A DNA stretch of 41,640 nt from Bacteroidota bacterium. Lineage in GTDB: Bacteria > Bacteroidota > Ignavibacteria > Kryptoniales > JAKASW01. Numbering within the stretch: the first letter of the stretch is position 1; each line of letters begins with the position of its first letter. The stretch spans positions 1 to 41,640 of the forward strand of contig JAMCQL010000068.1 in the NCBI GenBank assembly GCA_023381615.1, given 5' to 3'. The notes under the pieces were generated by a model that searched no databases, had not been told where the DNA came from, and saw nothing but the letters and a program-made list of their open reading frames with translations. Positions 33,161 through 41,640 of this stretch are shown piece after piece. The translations under genes and the position numbers were made by a program.

Positions 33161-34314
33161 CTGAAGTCCGTCGAGAGTCTGTACCTGAGAATTCTGTCGT
33201 GTCCCGAATCGCAGACGTAGAGAGTCTTGTTGAAGAACGCGACTCCGCTCGGACGCAGAAGCGAACCGCTCGCCTTGAAATTTCCGAACGATTCGTGGAG
33301 AAGGCTCCCTTTCATGTCGAACTTCATCAGGCTGTCAAGCCAGCTGTCGACAACATAAATATTTCCCCGGTCGTCAATGGTGACCGCCTGCGGCATTATA
33401 AAAATATTCGAAAGAATGGCCGGCAGTCCGGGAGGAGAATATTTCGACGGGTCGAGACTGAATTTCGAGACCCAGCTCGGGGCCTGAAACTCGCTTCCCG
33501 CGTTGAAAGTGAACCACTTTACCTTGTAGGAATTTTCCGGGTCAATTTGAGTGACGATGAAGTCTGTCCCATATTGCCGGCTGTTGAAAGTTGTAATGTT
33601 GCTCAACTGATTTATCGCCACCAAGCCCGTTCCCGTCGGCGTCAGGTTCATCGGATTGGGAACGAGGTCGATAAAGTCGCTCGAATACTGCTTGTCGCTC
33701 TTGCTGAAGTGAAGAATCATGTTGTCGGGATCGACGGGACTTGCGTTGTCCGAACCCGTCCGTGTCACGTAGTAGCTGTTGTCCGGAAGAGGAGCGACGC
33801 CCGTGTAAGCTCTACCCGAAATTAAATTGCCTGCGGCGTCGCGGACAATTTGCTTCTGAAGACTTTCGTGGTGCACCATCTCAACGGGAGCATCAGCTAT
33901 CTTATGCTGGTAATCGAAGAGCCGGATTTTTGCAATAGCGGCAACGGTGATTGTCTGTGCCCCAACAGTCGTGTCGAACTCGCACGTGATTACAAGATTG
34001 AACTTTCTGTCTTCAGCTATCGCCACGGGGTGTTTAACGTATTGTGAATAACCAAGTCTGTTACCCGCCAGATCAACCATTACGATTCTATTGCTGTCCG
34101 GTTCGGTTACGTAAAGGATGTAATCGTAGCCGATCTTTATGTCTTTCGGGCCGTAGAATCCACCCCATACCGGCTGCATCTGTATGTAGCTTGTGTCGCC
34201 AAAGACTTTTGTCAGCGAGCCCTGCGGCAAAGTCGATGGATCGACAACTTTTGATTTTTCGCTGCAGCTTGATAAAAGAAACGCAGCGGCAACAAGAAAT
34301 ATTCCGACTCTCAT
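33157..34314 (-). CDS. NHL/beta-propeller-like lipoprotein
   Basis: 385 residues. Lipoprotein signal MRVGIFLVAAAFLLSSC (Cys17). The mature part has repeated blade-like strands with the pattern (G)PxxIxxxxxxxxxYVxDxxxxRI: YGPKDIKIGYDYILYVTEPDSNRIVMVD, MPQAVTIDDRGNIYVVDSWLDSLMKFD and LRPSGVAFFNKTLYVCDSGHDRILRY. These are NHL-type repeats, usually binding sites without catalysis. It follows the PorV-like gene by one base, so it is co-transcribed with the surface module. Partner unknown. Confidence 0.85.
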   Translation of the reverse strand: MRVGIFLVAAAFLLSSCSEKSKVVDPSTLPQGSLTKVFGDTSYIQMQPVWGGFYGPKDIKIGYDYILYVTEPDSNRIVMVDLAGNRLGYSQYVKHPVAIAEDRKFNLVITCEFDTTVGAQTITVAAIAKIRLFDYQHKIADAPVEMVHHESLQKQIVRDAAGNLISGRAYTGVAPLPDNSYYVTRTGSDNASPVDPDNMILHFSKSDKQYSSDFIDLVPNPMNLTPTGTGLVAINQLSNITTFNSRQYGTDFIVTQIDPENSYKVKWFTFNAGSEFQAPSWVSKFSLDPSKYSPPGLPAILSNIFIMPQAVTIDDRGNIYVVDSWLDSLMKFDMKGSLLHESFGNFKASGSLLRPSGVAFFNKTLYVCDSGHDRILRYRLSTDFR

Positions 34315-34315
34315 T

Positions 34316-35296
34316 TTAAAATCCCAGATTTAATGAAAACCTGTGAACATCGCCGAGGCGCTGATACGGTGTAAACGCATAATCGAAATATACCAGCGCG
34401 AACCGCGCGTCGACCCTCACTCCGGCGCCCACAGAATAATTCTGCTCGTCAACGTTGATTTTGTAACCGCCTCTTAGAAAGAACGTCGAGCTGTAGGAGT
34501 ATTCCGCACCGAGCGACAAGTTTTCAGAATTGTCGGCAGGATGGTTCAACTGGATCGAGGTGGTTACTTTATTTGCCTCGTCCTGATATGGCTCGAATGC
34601 GAAACCGATCCTGAAAATTGTCGGCGGCGAGAAACTCTGGAACTTGGAAACCGACGTTCCATCGACAAGTTCAACACTTCCCGAAGGAGTCAACTGTCCG
34701 CCGAAGTTGCTGACGGCAACAGCAAATCTCGTCGTGCCGAGTCCCGTCCAATAAAAAGTGCCAAGGTCAACGAGCACGCCGCGCATTTTTACGTCTGCGA
34801 GAGTTTCATAAACATATTTCACGCTGACGCCAAAGCTGAACTTGTCTGTCATCCTCCGCGCGTAAGTTGCAGCCAAGGCGAGATCGCTGTACTTGAAATA
34901 CGCGCCGGTGCCGTAAGGCTGAAACTCCGTCGTAACAGGCATGTCGTCCGATTGGAGCGAGATAAGCGAGACACCAAAACTGTTTTGCGCATCAAGATGA
35001 TAAACTCCGCCGATAAAATCGTGTTTCAATCCGACGAGCCATTCGGAGCGGGCAATTGCAAGTTCACTTTTGTCAAACTCGGTTATTCCAGCAGGATTGT
35101 AGAACAACGCATACGCGTCATTGCCGACGGCGGTGAAGCTTTCCGCCATGGCATTAGCGCGCGCCCCAACTCCAATCTTAAGGAACTGCGCAGTTGTTAT
35201 TCCCGCCCGCTGAGCGCCGAGAATGGGGAGGAGCTGGGCGCGGACAGGGTTGGTTAACATGACGGTTAATGCAATTATTATGAGTGTCTTTTTCAT
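34316..35296 (-). CDS. PorV/PorQ-family outer-membrane barrel protein (UPF0164-like)
   Basis: 326 residues. Signal peptide to about residue 20 (NPVRAQ). The family hallmark follows: AQFLKIGVGARANAMAESFTAVGNDAYALFYNPAGITEF. Then come long alternating strands (FGVSLISLQ, YFKYSDLALAATYARRM, FSFGVSVKYVYETL, LGAEYSYSSTFFLRGGYKIN) and a C-terminal aromatic end (RFSLNLGF). PorV-type proteins take part in type IX secretion and attachment; a paralogue with another cargo is possible. It is separated by 80 bases of AAAGTC-like spacer from the S23 gene upstream. Confidence 0.9.
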   Translation of the reverse strand: MKKTLIIIALTVMLTNPVRAQLLPILGAQRAGITTAQFLKIGVGARANAMAESFTAVGNDAYALFYNPAGITEFDKSELAIARSEWLVGLKHDFIGGVYHLDAQNSFGVSLISLQSDDMPVTTEFQPYGTGAYFKYSDLALAATYARRMTDKFSFGVSVKYVYETLADVKMRGVLVDLGTFYWTGLGTTRFAVAVSNFGGQLTPSGSVELVDGTSVSKFQSFSPPTIFRIGFAFEPYQDEANKVTTSIQLNHPADNSENLSLGAEYSYSSTFFLRGGYKINVDEQNYSVGAGVRVDARFALVYFDYAFTPYQRLGDVHRFSLNLGF

Positions 35297-35376
35297 ATCG
35301 GCGATCTCAAAAGTCTAAGCTCAAAGCGCAAAACCACAACTCAAAGGTTAAAACTGGTAATTTGGGTATCATCTTT
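35297..35376. repeat. AAAGTC/CTCAAAG-rich simple spacer flanking the S23 gene
   Basis: On the plus strand: AAAAGTCTAAG, CTCAAAGCGCAAAA, CTCAAAGGTTAAAA. The same vocabulary (AAAAGTCAAG, TCAAAAGTCAA, AAAAGTCAAAAGTCAAAG) fills the first 40 codons of the S23-family gene (35720-35868, minus strand). Confidence 0.55.
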
Positions 35377-35868
35377 CTACCTCTTGTTCTTCATCGTGAG
35401 AATACTTGCGGCGATCATGTTGGATATTTCTGCCGCTTCCTGAAGTAAGGGATCAACTTTCGATTTGTCTATATCAAAGGCATCCCTCAGCAGGCAAAGC
35501 CAATATTTTGTTTCGTTGGAAGACTTCAACGCGATTTCATAAAATCTCAGAAAATCTCTCTTAGAGCTAGCCGCACGAGCCTCCACCACATTTGCTCCAA
35601 CCGAAGTGAAAGCACGCACTAGTTGATCTATAATTGGAAATTGTATCCTGTTTGCCTCGACTGACTTTAAGAACCTCAAAACGTTTACAGAAAAATTGTA
35701 GCATCTCGATTTTAGTTCAGTTTTGACATTTGCGCTGTGGCTTTGACTTTTGACTTTTGCACTTTGAGTTCCTTTATAATCTGGAATCTCTTCCGCCACT
35801 CGCCGTAGTTCGATTTTGATTTTTGACATGTAGTTTTGACCCTTGACTTTTGAATCTTGACTTTTCAT
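35377..35868 (-). CDS. S23-family four-helix-bundle protein
   Basis: 163 residues. The domain spans about 55-160: NFSVNVLRFLKSVEANRIQFPIIDQLVRAFTSVGANVVEARAASSKRDFLRFYEIALKSSNETKYWLCLLRDA, the family first known from 23S rRNA intervening sequences and structurally related to Avd of diversity-generating retroelements. The first 50 residues (KSQDSKVKGQN, AKVKSQSHSANVKTELKSR) come from AAAAGTC-type simple repeats, so the true start is uncertain; ATG 35868 overlaps the TonB gene stop (TAATG). No reverse transcriptase or rRNA is nearby. Function in this setting is unknown. Confidence 0.85.
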   Translation of the reverse strand: MKSQDSKVKGQNYMSKIKIELRRVAEEIPDYKGTQSAKVKSQSHSANVKTELKSRCYNFSVNVLRFLKSVEANRIQFPIIDQLVRAFTSVGANVVEARAASSKRDFLRFYEIALKSSNETKYWLCLLRDAFDIDKSKVDPLLQEAAEISNMIAASILTMKNKR

Positions 35869-38726
35869 TACAGCTTCACCGAAAGTCCAATCTTAATATT
35901 ACGGTACGGCAGATATCTCGCGGTGTTAAATGGGAACGGATCTATCGGCGCATTTAGCTCGGGATAGAAAGGGTCGTTCCATGACGACGGAGTCGGATCG
36001 CCAAGCACATAAGCGCGTCCCGTAACAGGATCGATGATCGTCGAGTTAAGATTATTGAAAAGATTTTTAACTTCGACCATGAGCGTCATGTCCATTCCGG
36101 CAAGCTTGAAATATTTCTCGAAATTGAAATCAACCCAGAACCAATTATCCGCTACCTTGCTGTAAGGATTTTGATTGTCCGGCGCATAAAGCGGACGTCC
36201 GTTCGAAGCGTACAAGTTCATGAAATAATATGGGGTGTATCTCTTCCCCGACTCGAAGAAAACTCTGAAGAAGAGCTGGAAGTCGTCGAAAATTCCCCTG
36301 CCGAATCCAAAAACGCCGTTTTCCTTCTGGTTAAAGACTGACACGTTAGCCGAGAGTTGAAGCGGGCGGTCCCAGATGAGATAAGTTTCGTTTATGACTT
36401 CAAAGATATCTCCGCGAACCGCAAGAAGTCCCTCGTCGGCAGAGCTCGACTTTCCTGTTGCGACGGAATATGAACCGCTGACGGTTCCGCTGAACCATCT
36501 GGCTATTCGTTTTCTGTATTCGATCTCAATTCCGCGAGAACGCGCGTAATCCGAATTTACATAAGTGACAAAACTCTGCCCGATGAGTCCCGCAGAAGAA
36601 ATCTGCGCCTGCTTCGTCTGAACGTAATCGAAGATGTCTTTATAGTAAGCGGTAACCGTAAGCACGTCGTCGTTGGTGAACTGGTTGCGCAGTCCGAGTT
36701 CGTAACTCACGGTCGTCTCTGGATTCAGATCGGGATTTCCGAAAGTCTGGAACGTGGATCTGGCGTTGCTCGGACTGAGTTTAGCGTAGACGAACTGCGG
36801 CCTCGGCCATTTGGAAAAATGTCCGTAATTCAGAAATAGCGTCTGGTTGTCGGAAATCGGGTGGGAAATTCCGAGGCGCGGACTGATTCTTCCCTTCCAG
36901 CGTCTCCCGAAAAAGTTATATGTATCCTGATAGTACTTGTCGCGTACGGCTTGTGGAATCGTAACTACTGCTGGATTCTTCACTGCATCGTCCACAAACT
37001 TCCCCGGGAACCAGTAATCGAAACGTAAACCTAAATTCAAAATCATTCCGTTCGTCGTGATTGTTTCCTGCGAATAAGCGGAACCCATCGCCGGGAAAAC
37101 TTTATAGATGTCGTTGTTCAATCCCATAACGCCGACCCACGGCTGATAAATATCGATGAGCTGCATTTCCTGAAAATTCATGTCGAAGCCGGCTTTGAAC
37201 TTGTTCATTTCGCTGAAGTGGACCGTGAGATCGAACTTTACTTCGTTGTTGATGAAGTAGTGGTCGTGCCAAGTATCCGCATTGCCGAAGTCATAAAATC
37301 CATCGCCGGGAATTATCCCGATCGTGTCGCGGTTGGTGTTATAGTATTCCGGCGGCAATGTAACGACGTCAATCGGCTGCTGGTATTGTGTCCAGTAGAG
37401 TCCGTTCGCATCGGCGCGGAGCTGAGTGAAGAAATGTGCATATTTCAAATCATAATATACTTTCGGGCTCAGCGATTGAGTGAGATTGAGCGAGTGAACA
37501 ATGCTGTTGTGAGTGTAAACGTCCGCGCTGCCGAGAATATTTTGGAACTGATACTGGTAACCGGGACTCGGCTCGACGTATTCCAAATTCGTCTGCAGCG
37601 ACTGAGTGTTCTGACTAATGCTCACACTTTGGTTGTATGAATAAGTCAGCTTCACCACCTGGCTCGGCTTATACGTGATTTTTCCGAGTCCGTACCAGTT
37701 ATTCGAAAGCCGCGGTGCGAATCTCGTCCCGTAAAAAATAGAAGAGTTGAGACGCGACGGAGTATCGATCTTGAACCTCACGAGTTGTCCGCCCTGATAA
37801 CGATCGGCCCACATCACATGTCCGTCTGCGAACGCGGCGGCGAAACTTCCAAATAAAGTCAATTCCCCTGGAATACTCACACCAATTGCCGGCAGCAAAT
37901 ATTTTGTGATCGGCTCGGGACCGCTGATGTTCGCCTCATAGTTGTCGGAGTTGAAATTCGAAATTGAATTGTCGTTGAGTCCCCAGTGATCGGTCTTGTA
38001 TTGCAAAAAGACGTCGTACTTCGCGGTTCCTTCTTTCGTCTTGACGTTTACGATGCCGCTGGTCGCCTGCCCGTATTCCGCGTTGTATCCGCCGGTTATC
38101 ACTTCCATCTCACGCAGAGAATTTGAACTAAGTTGTAAGCCGAATCCTGTCCCGGCAAGAGGATCCTGGATCGAAATTCCGTCGAGAAGGTATGCGTTTT
38201 CGTAAGACCTGCCGCCGCGTATGTGAATTTCGTTGTCGGACGAAACAACGCCGACTTGCTGTGCCACGACGTCCTTCACGTTCTGCACCGCAGAGATTCT
38301 AATATCTTCAGCAGAAATTGTTTTTGTGCTTTGCGTCTCGGCAACATCCATAAGAGGTTTCTCACCGACAATAACAACTTCCTGTCCGAGCGAAAGAGCG
38401 GTTTCTTCGAGTTTTATGTTAACGGTCGTCGCCTCACCGCCCGCAACTGCTACGCCCGTTTGCCCAACTTCTTTGTAGCCAAGCAATCGGAAGGTCAGAG
38501 TATATGTCCCCACCCCAACATTCTTTATTTCAAATTTCCCGTCGAGATTCGTCGTAGCACCGTAGTAAGTTCCTTTAATGACCACGTTCACGCCGACGAG
38601 GCCTTCGTTTGTCGCGGCATCTGTGACTTTCCCCTGTATGCTCCCGCGCTGCTGCGCAATTGTAGAAGAGAACTGGAGAAAAATACCGATGACGATCAAA
38701 AATTTGAACATATTCAGTGATCTCAT
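35868..38726 (-). CDS. TonB-dependent outer-membrane receptor with carboxypeptidase-regulatory domain
   Basis: 952 residues. Signal peptide to about residue 24 (FSSTIAQ). Then a carboxypeptidase-regulatory-like beta domain (GSIQGKVTDAATNEGLVGVNVVIKGT...FRLLGYKEV, about 28-105). The plug follows (ISAEDIRISAVQNVKDVVAQQVGVV, IHIRGGRSYENAYLLDGISIQDP, MEVITGGYNAEYGQATSGIVNVKTKEG). The rest is a long barrel ending KIGLSVKL. ATG 38726 was chosen as it begins the signal peptide. No SusD partner lies nearby, so glycan uptake is not implied; the ligand is unknown. It heads the run into the S23, PorV and NHL genes. Confidence 0.93.
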   Translation of the reverse strand: MRSLNMFKFLIVIGIFLQFSSTIAQQRGSIQGKVTDAATNEGLVGVNVVIKGTYYGATTNLDGKFEIKNVGVGTYTLTFRLLGYKEVGQTGVAVAGGEATTVNIKLEETALSLGQEVVIVGEKPLMDVAETQSTKTISAEDIRISAVQNVKDVVAQQVGVVSSDNEIHIRGGRSYENAYLLDGISIQDPLAGTGFGLQLSSNSLREMEVITGGYNAEYGQATSGIVNVKTKEGTAKYDVFLQYKTDHWGLNDNSISNFNSDNYEANISGPEPITKYLLPAIGVSIPGELTLFGSFAAAFADGHVMWADRYQGGQLVRFKIDTPSRLNSSIFYGTRFAPRLSNNWYGLGKITYKPSQVVKLTYSYNQSVSISQNTQSLQTNLEYVEPSPGYQYQFQNILGSADVYTHNSIVHSLNLTQSLSPKVYYDLKYAHFFTQLRADANGLYWTQYQQPIDVVTLPPEYYNTNRDTIGIIPGDGFYDFGNADTWHDHYFINNEVKFDLTVHFSEMNKFKAGFDMNFQEMQLIDIYQPWVGVMGLNNDIYKVFPAMGSAYSQETITTNGMILNLGLRFDYWFPGKFVDDAVKNPAVVTIPQAVRDKYYQDTYNFFGRRWKGRISPRLGISHPISDNQTLFLNYGHFSKWPRPQFVYAKLSPSNARSTFQTFGNPDLNPETTVSYELGLRNQFTNDDVLTVTAYYKDIFDYVQTKQAQISSAGLIGQSFVTYVNSDYARSRGIEIEYRKRIARWFSGTVSGSYSVATGKSSSADEGLLAVRGDIFEVINETYLIWDRPLQLSANVSVFNQKENGVFGFGRGIFDDFQLFFRVFFESGKRYTPYYFMNLYASNGRPLYAPDNQNPYSKVADNWFWVDFNFEKYFKLAGMDMTLMVEVKNLFNNLNSTIIDPVTGRAYVLGDPTPSSWNDPFYPELNAPIDPFPFNTARYLPYRNIKIGLSVKL

Positions 38727-38781
38727 TTTACGTTCACTTCTTAGAATGAATTTTGATTCGCTATCATTCTCCACGGCATTC

Positions 38782-40476
38782 TCAATACACTCCGAAAGTC
38801 TTGAGCACTTTGTAAATCAGCTGGTAAGCTTTCGTGTTGTTCGAAGCGGTCGTGGAATTCCCGTTGAACCTGTACAGCGGCACGCCGATGATAAATGCGG
38901 TGTTGTCGCCGCTCATCACGCCTATGACCGGTTGGCGGTTGTCCACACCGTACGGCTGAGTTCTATAAATAACCGAGGCACCGACCGAAGGATAAATTCC
39001 GCGGAGATTGCCGACCACTTTTCCTCCATCAGTCGGATTGGACAGGTAACTGTCCCGGACGAGAACAGGATAAACCGTGGAATCAAACGGAACCATTCTC
39101 GTCCCCGATTTCACAAAGCCTGTCGAGGTGATCGGGCTAATCGACAACGAGTCCATCAAAATTGTGCTCGTCAGGCTGTCGATCGCGTCGGAGAAATCGC
39201 GAAGCTCTTGATTGACATCGAGTCCCGATGCATAAGAAGCGGGCACCATGAAAGTCATGAAGATTTTTCCGCCGCTCCTTCTGAATTCCCTCACAGCCGT
39301 CTGGGCAATGTCGAAGTCCTGTTCGTCGCTTGCGTACCAGAAAACGTATTTGTAAAGTTTCAGCGTCTCCTGGAATGTCGGGTTAACATACGGCTGCACG
39401 AGACTTCCTTTTCGGGGGTAGTACGAGCCGCCCTTGATGTCCCATAAATCGAATTTCCCGTGAATGACCCCGCCGGCAATCGTGTCCAATATGCCCGTAT
39501 AGAATCTCGTCGATTGATCGGGAATGCCGTAGTCGTTGACAACAAGAAAATTTCCTTTCGGTTTCTTCACGAACCATGTCTTCGTCGTGTCGGGCGCCCG
39601 CATCGCCGGACTGTATTGGTCGGCTACATCCCGCGCCTTGATATAAAAGATGTTGCTGCCGTTCAGCTTCATATTGCGAAGCGGTGCCGGGAGCGGCGAC
39701 TGCGACATGGCGGGATAAGTGTTCGGATAAATGTCACAAGAAATTGTAGATGTGTCGGTAAATGCCTCGGAGAGTCTCGCTTTCAGTGTGACGAAATTGA
39801 ATTGCGATGGAAGCTCGACCCAGCTTTGGGGAGATAAAGTATCGTTGAGCGCAATATAATAATTCGTGATCGTGCTGTTGCCGTCAATGTCTGAGCCGCG
39901 CCATCCAAACGAAACGACGGTAAACGTCGTTTCCGGAATGTCGATTCGCGTAACGAACGGATCGCCGTTCATCACAAATTCAACCAAAGGAGGCGTGTTT
40001 GCAATAGGAAACTTTATTGAGGGCGGATCGGGATCAACCGAACTTCCAAGTGTCGGAAAAATTTCTCCTTTGTCCCAAACTCCGTTGCCGTTCGCATCTG
40101 TGAAGCTCACGACATCGCCTTCATTCAATGTACCCTTGAATGAGTTGTCAATTGCGGCGGCAGAGAAGATATACGTGGTGTCCTTCGTGAACAACGGGAG
40201 AGCGAATACGCTGTCGTTCTTCGTTGTGAACGTCCAGTGTTTCCGGTCGAATGTTATAACATATCCGGCGACTATGCCGTCGGGGTCGTTTGCCCACCAG
40301 TGAATCTGGAGCTGGCTCGACTGCGGATTGAAATTCGCCGACTGTACCGAATCGCGGAACGGAAACACGGAGACGTAAGTCTTCGGCGGAATGTTCCCGA
40401 CACTCGTTGACGAAAAATGCTTCGCGCATCCGGCGAGCGAAATCGAAACAAGAATCGAAATGAAAACTGTTCTCAT
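38782..40476 (-). CDS. Large lipoprotein with fibronectin-like domains
   Basis: 564 residues. Lipoprotein signal MRTVFISILVSISLAGC (Cys17). Two Ig/FnIII-like segments are suggested by IHWWANDPDGIVAGYVITFD...FSAAAIDNSFKGTLNEGD and VSFGWRGSDIDGNSTITNYYIALND. The C-terminal half (GGKIFMTFMVPASYASGL, PVIGVMSGDNTAFIIGVPLYRFNG) resembles a Rossmann-like glutamine-amidotransferase-fold domain without visible catalytic residues. ATG 40476 follows AAGGATCTC. It precedes the TonB receptor by 55 bases on the same strand and is probably a surface partner. Confidence 0.8.
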   Translation of the reverse strand: MRTVFISILVSISLAGCAKHFSSTSVGNIPPKTYVSVFPFRDSVQSANFNPQSSQLQIHWWANDPDGIVAGYVITFDRKHWTFTTKNDSVFALPLFTKDTTYIFSAAAIDNSFKGTLNEGDVVSFTDANGNGVWDKGEIFPTLGSSVDPDPPSIKFPIANTPPLVEFVMNGDPFVTRIDIPETTFTVVSFGWRGSDIDGNSTITNYYIALNDTLSPQSWVELPSQFNFVTLKARLSEAFTDTSTISCDIYPNTYPAMSQSPLPAPLRNMKLNGSNIFYIKARDVADQYSPAMRAPDTTKTWFVKKPKGNFLVVNDYGIPDQSTRFYTGILDTIAGGVIHGKFDLWDIKGGSYYPRKGSLVQPYVNPTFQETLKLYKYVFWYASDEQDFDIAQTAVREFRRSGGKIFMTFMVPASYASGLDVNQELRDFSDAIDSLTSTILMDSLSISPITSTGFVKSGTRMVPFDSTVYPVLVRDSYLSNPTDGGKVVGNLRGIYPSVGASVIYRTQPYGVDNRQPVIGVMSGDNTAFIIGVPLYRFNGNSTTASNNTKAYQLIYKVLKTFGVY

Positions 40477-40570
40477 GAGATCCTTATCGTAAATCAAGTT
40501 AATGTGCGACTCACTTATCGCGCAAACCTCGATGTTTCGGAAACCGACGTAAATGAGTCGTACTTTGGCA

Positions 40571-41640
40571 CTATTTTATCATCAACATTCTCTTCACCTG
40601 AACAAGACTGCCAGCCGATAGTCTGTAAATGTAAATTCCACTTGATACGTTACTCGCGTTCCACGTTACTGAATGATAGCCTGCCTCCATCTGCCCATCT
40701 GTAAGTCTTGTTACTTCTCTGCCGAGCACGTCGTATACGATTAGCTTGACATAGGAATCGTGAGACAGTTGAAAATTAATTGTTGTCGTTGGGTTAAAAG
40801 GGTTAGGATAATTCTGCCTAAGTAGGAATTCCGTCGGCAGATTGGCAGTCATTACTGCTTTCCCTGTGGTGCACTCCTTCGAAGGCGATTCAAAAGCTGC
40901 CTGAGCAGATGGCTGAGAAGAGCCGTTGATCAGCATCAGTTTTGCCGTCTCCACGCTGCCCGTCCTGTCATCTTTAGAATATAGAGTCGATATTTCATCC
41001 AGTAAGGTGCTCGCAAGCTTAACATCCTTCACAACATTTAGCGTGTAGTAAAACCTCGCAAATCGTGCCAGCCGCGCGTCGTAGCCGTCCGGGGATGATT
41101 CAATAATTCTGTCCCACATTGCCGATGCGGTGGCATAGTTTCCCTTTGAGAGATAATAGCCTGCAAGAAGGCGCATGGCCGTCGTCTGATAGCTCGACTT
41201 TGCAACAGCGAGGGTCTCTAAGTATTTAACTGTTTCCAATCCTGAGCTGTCGCTACAGATCTTCACAAGTGCAGAGAGTGCAACAAGCGGCATTTCCCCT
41301 GAGTTCACCATGTTCTTGAAAACCTCAGCGGCTTTCGAATACTGTTTCTGTCTTCCGTAAAGAATTCCTAGGCTAAATTTATCAACTGGACTTTGAAGAG
41401 GGCCTTCAGAAGTGCTGGCTGCTACTAATGGCGAAGGTGAACCTCCAGCCCAAGGATCCGTCGTGAGCGGAAGAGAAACATCCAGGTAAGAAGTCGCATC
41501 CTTGTAGGTACTGGGGCTACCCCCTCCCCAATAGTTGTGAACAGCACGGACTGTGGCACTCTGGTATGATCTGACATCATAATATGTGTTGCCATATATA
41601 CTATTGTACGCGGTCCAATAGTCGTAATCGCCAGCCAATG
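40571..41640 (-). CDS. Beta-helix/TPR protein with type IX secretion sorting domain (5' end outside window)
   Basis: At least 356 residues; the frame continues past the right edge. The first visible part (YWTAYNSIYGNTYYDVRSYQSATVRAVHNYWGGGSP) resembles the last turns of a right-handed parallel beta-helix. A helical TPR-like stretch follows (FSLGILYGRQKQYSKAAEVFKNMV, GYYLSKGNYATASAMWDRIIESSPDGYDA). The C-terminus is a type A T9SS sorting domain: LRQNYPNPFNPTTTINFQL, VYDVLGREVTRL, GYHSVTWNASNVSSGIYIYRL and the basic end KRMLMIK. The protein should cross the outer membrane and be anchored at the surface or released. Confidence 0.9.
   Translation of the reverse strand, partial: LAGDYDYWTAYNSIYGNTYYDVRSYQSATVRAVHNYWGGGSPSTYKDATSYLDVSLPLTTDPWAGGSPSPLVAASTSEGPLQSPVDKFSLGILYGRQKQYSKAAEVFKNMVNSGEMPLVALSALVKICSDSSGLETVKYLETLAVAKSSYQTTAMRLLAGYYLSKGNYATASAMWDRIIESSPDGYDARLARFARFYYTLNVVKDVKLASTLLDEISTLYSKDDRTGSVETAKLMLINGSSQPSAQAAFESPSKECTTGKAVMTANLPTEFLLRQNYPNPFNPTTTINFQLSHDSYVKLIVYDVLGREVTRLTDGQMEAGYHSVTWNASNVSSGIYIYRLSAGSLVQVKRMLMIK

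Noticed and set aside
33058..33825. 255-codon plus-strand frame opposite the NHL lipoprotein
   Set aside because: Antisense shadow; the minus-strand gene has a lipoprotein signal and NHL repeats.
35377..35868. S23 gene as part of a diversity-generating retroelement
   Set aside because: No reverse transcriptase, template repeat or variable repeat was seen nearby; only the fold is related to Avd.
1..41640. CRISPR array, prophage or transposase
   Set aside because: No regularly spaced direct repeats, Cas, phage structural or transposase motifs were recognised in any gene.

Overview
The window looks like a chromosomal piece of a Gram-negative member of the Bacteroidota/Ignavibacteriota/Chlorobiota lineage. 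The reasons are a T9SS-type C-terminal sorting domain, a PorV-like barrel, a carboxypeptidase-regulatory/TonB receptor, a GWxTD lipoprotein, a heptose epimerase for LPS, a PPi-type phosphofructokinase and an S23/four-helix-bundle protein. The assignment is inferred from gene content only.

Layout. (1) 1-18697, almost all on the minus strand: a partial nine-haem cytochrome, PPi-type phosphofructokinase and methylglyoxal synthase, RNase G, SRP RNA and tRNA-Ala(CGC). Then a tightly packed run, read from 18697 downward: birA, coaX, a GNAT protein, a phosphohexomutase, a stand-alone receiver, a 1525-residue hybrid histidine kinase, a receiver-kinase, dprA, a miniature DNA methyltransferase and hldD. 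Most of these genes overlap by 1-35 bases. (2) 19221-24321, plus strand: a small outer-membrane barrel with a strong terminator, a penicillin-binding-type serine hydrolase coupled to an alpha/beta hydrolase, a site-2 protease with CBS domains, and a GWxTD lipoprotein. (3) 30624-24342, minus strand: an NlpC/P60 lipoprotein, a UbiD decarboxylase, a small lipoprotein, an M1 peptidase, a membrane protein and peptide deformylase. (4) 30625-33160: a repeat-bearing spacer, an ECF sigma factor with an overlapping membrane protein, and a gene broken by one in-frame stop, possibly an integron-like cassette. (5) 41640-33157, minus strand: a cell-surface module of a T9SS-sorted beta-helix protein, a large lipoprotein, a TonB receptor, an S23-family protein, a PorV-like barrel and an NHL lipoprotein.

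The most unusual signal is a set of short GC-rich palindromes of a few related families. They occur between genes but also, repeatedly, inside genes and in frame. Affected genes are the phosphohexomutase, the receiver, birA, the receiver-kinase, a membrane protein and, at two or three places, the M1 peptidase. In several of these the palindrome corresponds to a peptide that the conserved domain does not need. This resembles the in-frame palindromic elements known from Rickettsia, but the sequences differ and the host is a different phylum. The most striking case is three copies of a 38-bp unit (114 bp, hence in frame) in the signal-peptide region of the M1 peptidase. That enzyme also carries Arg in place of the first His of HExxH.
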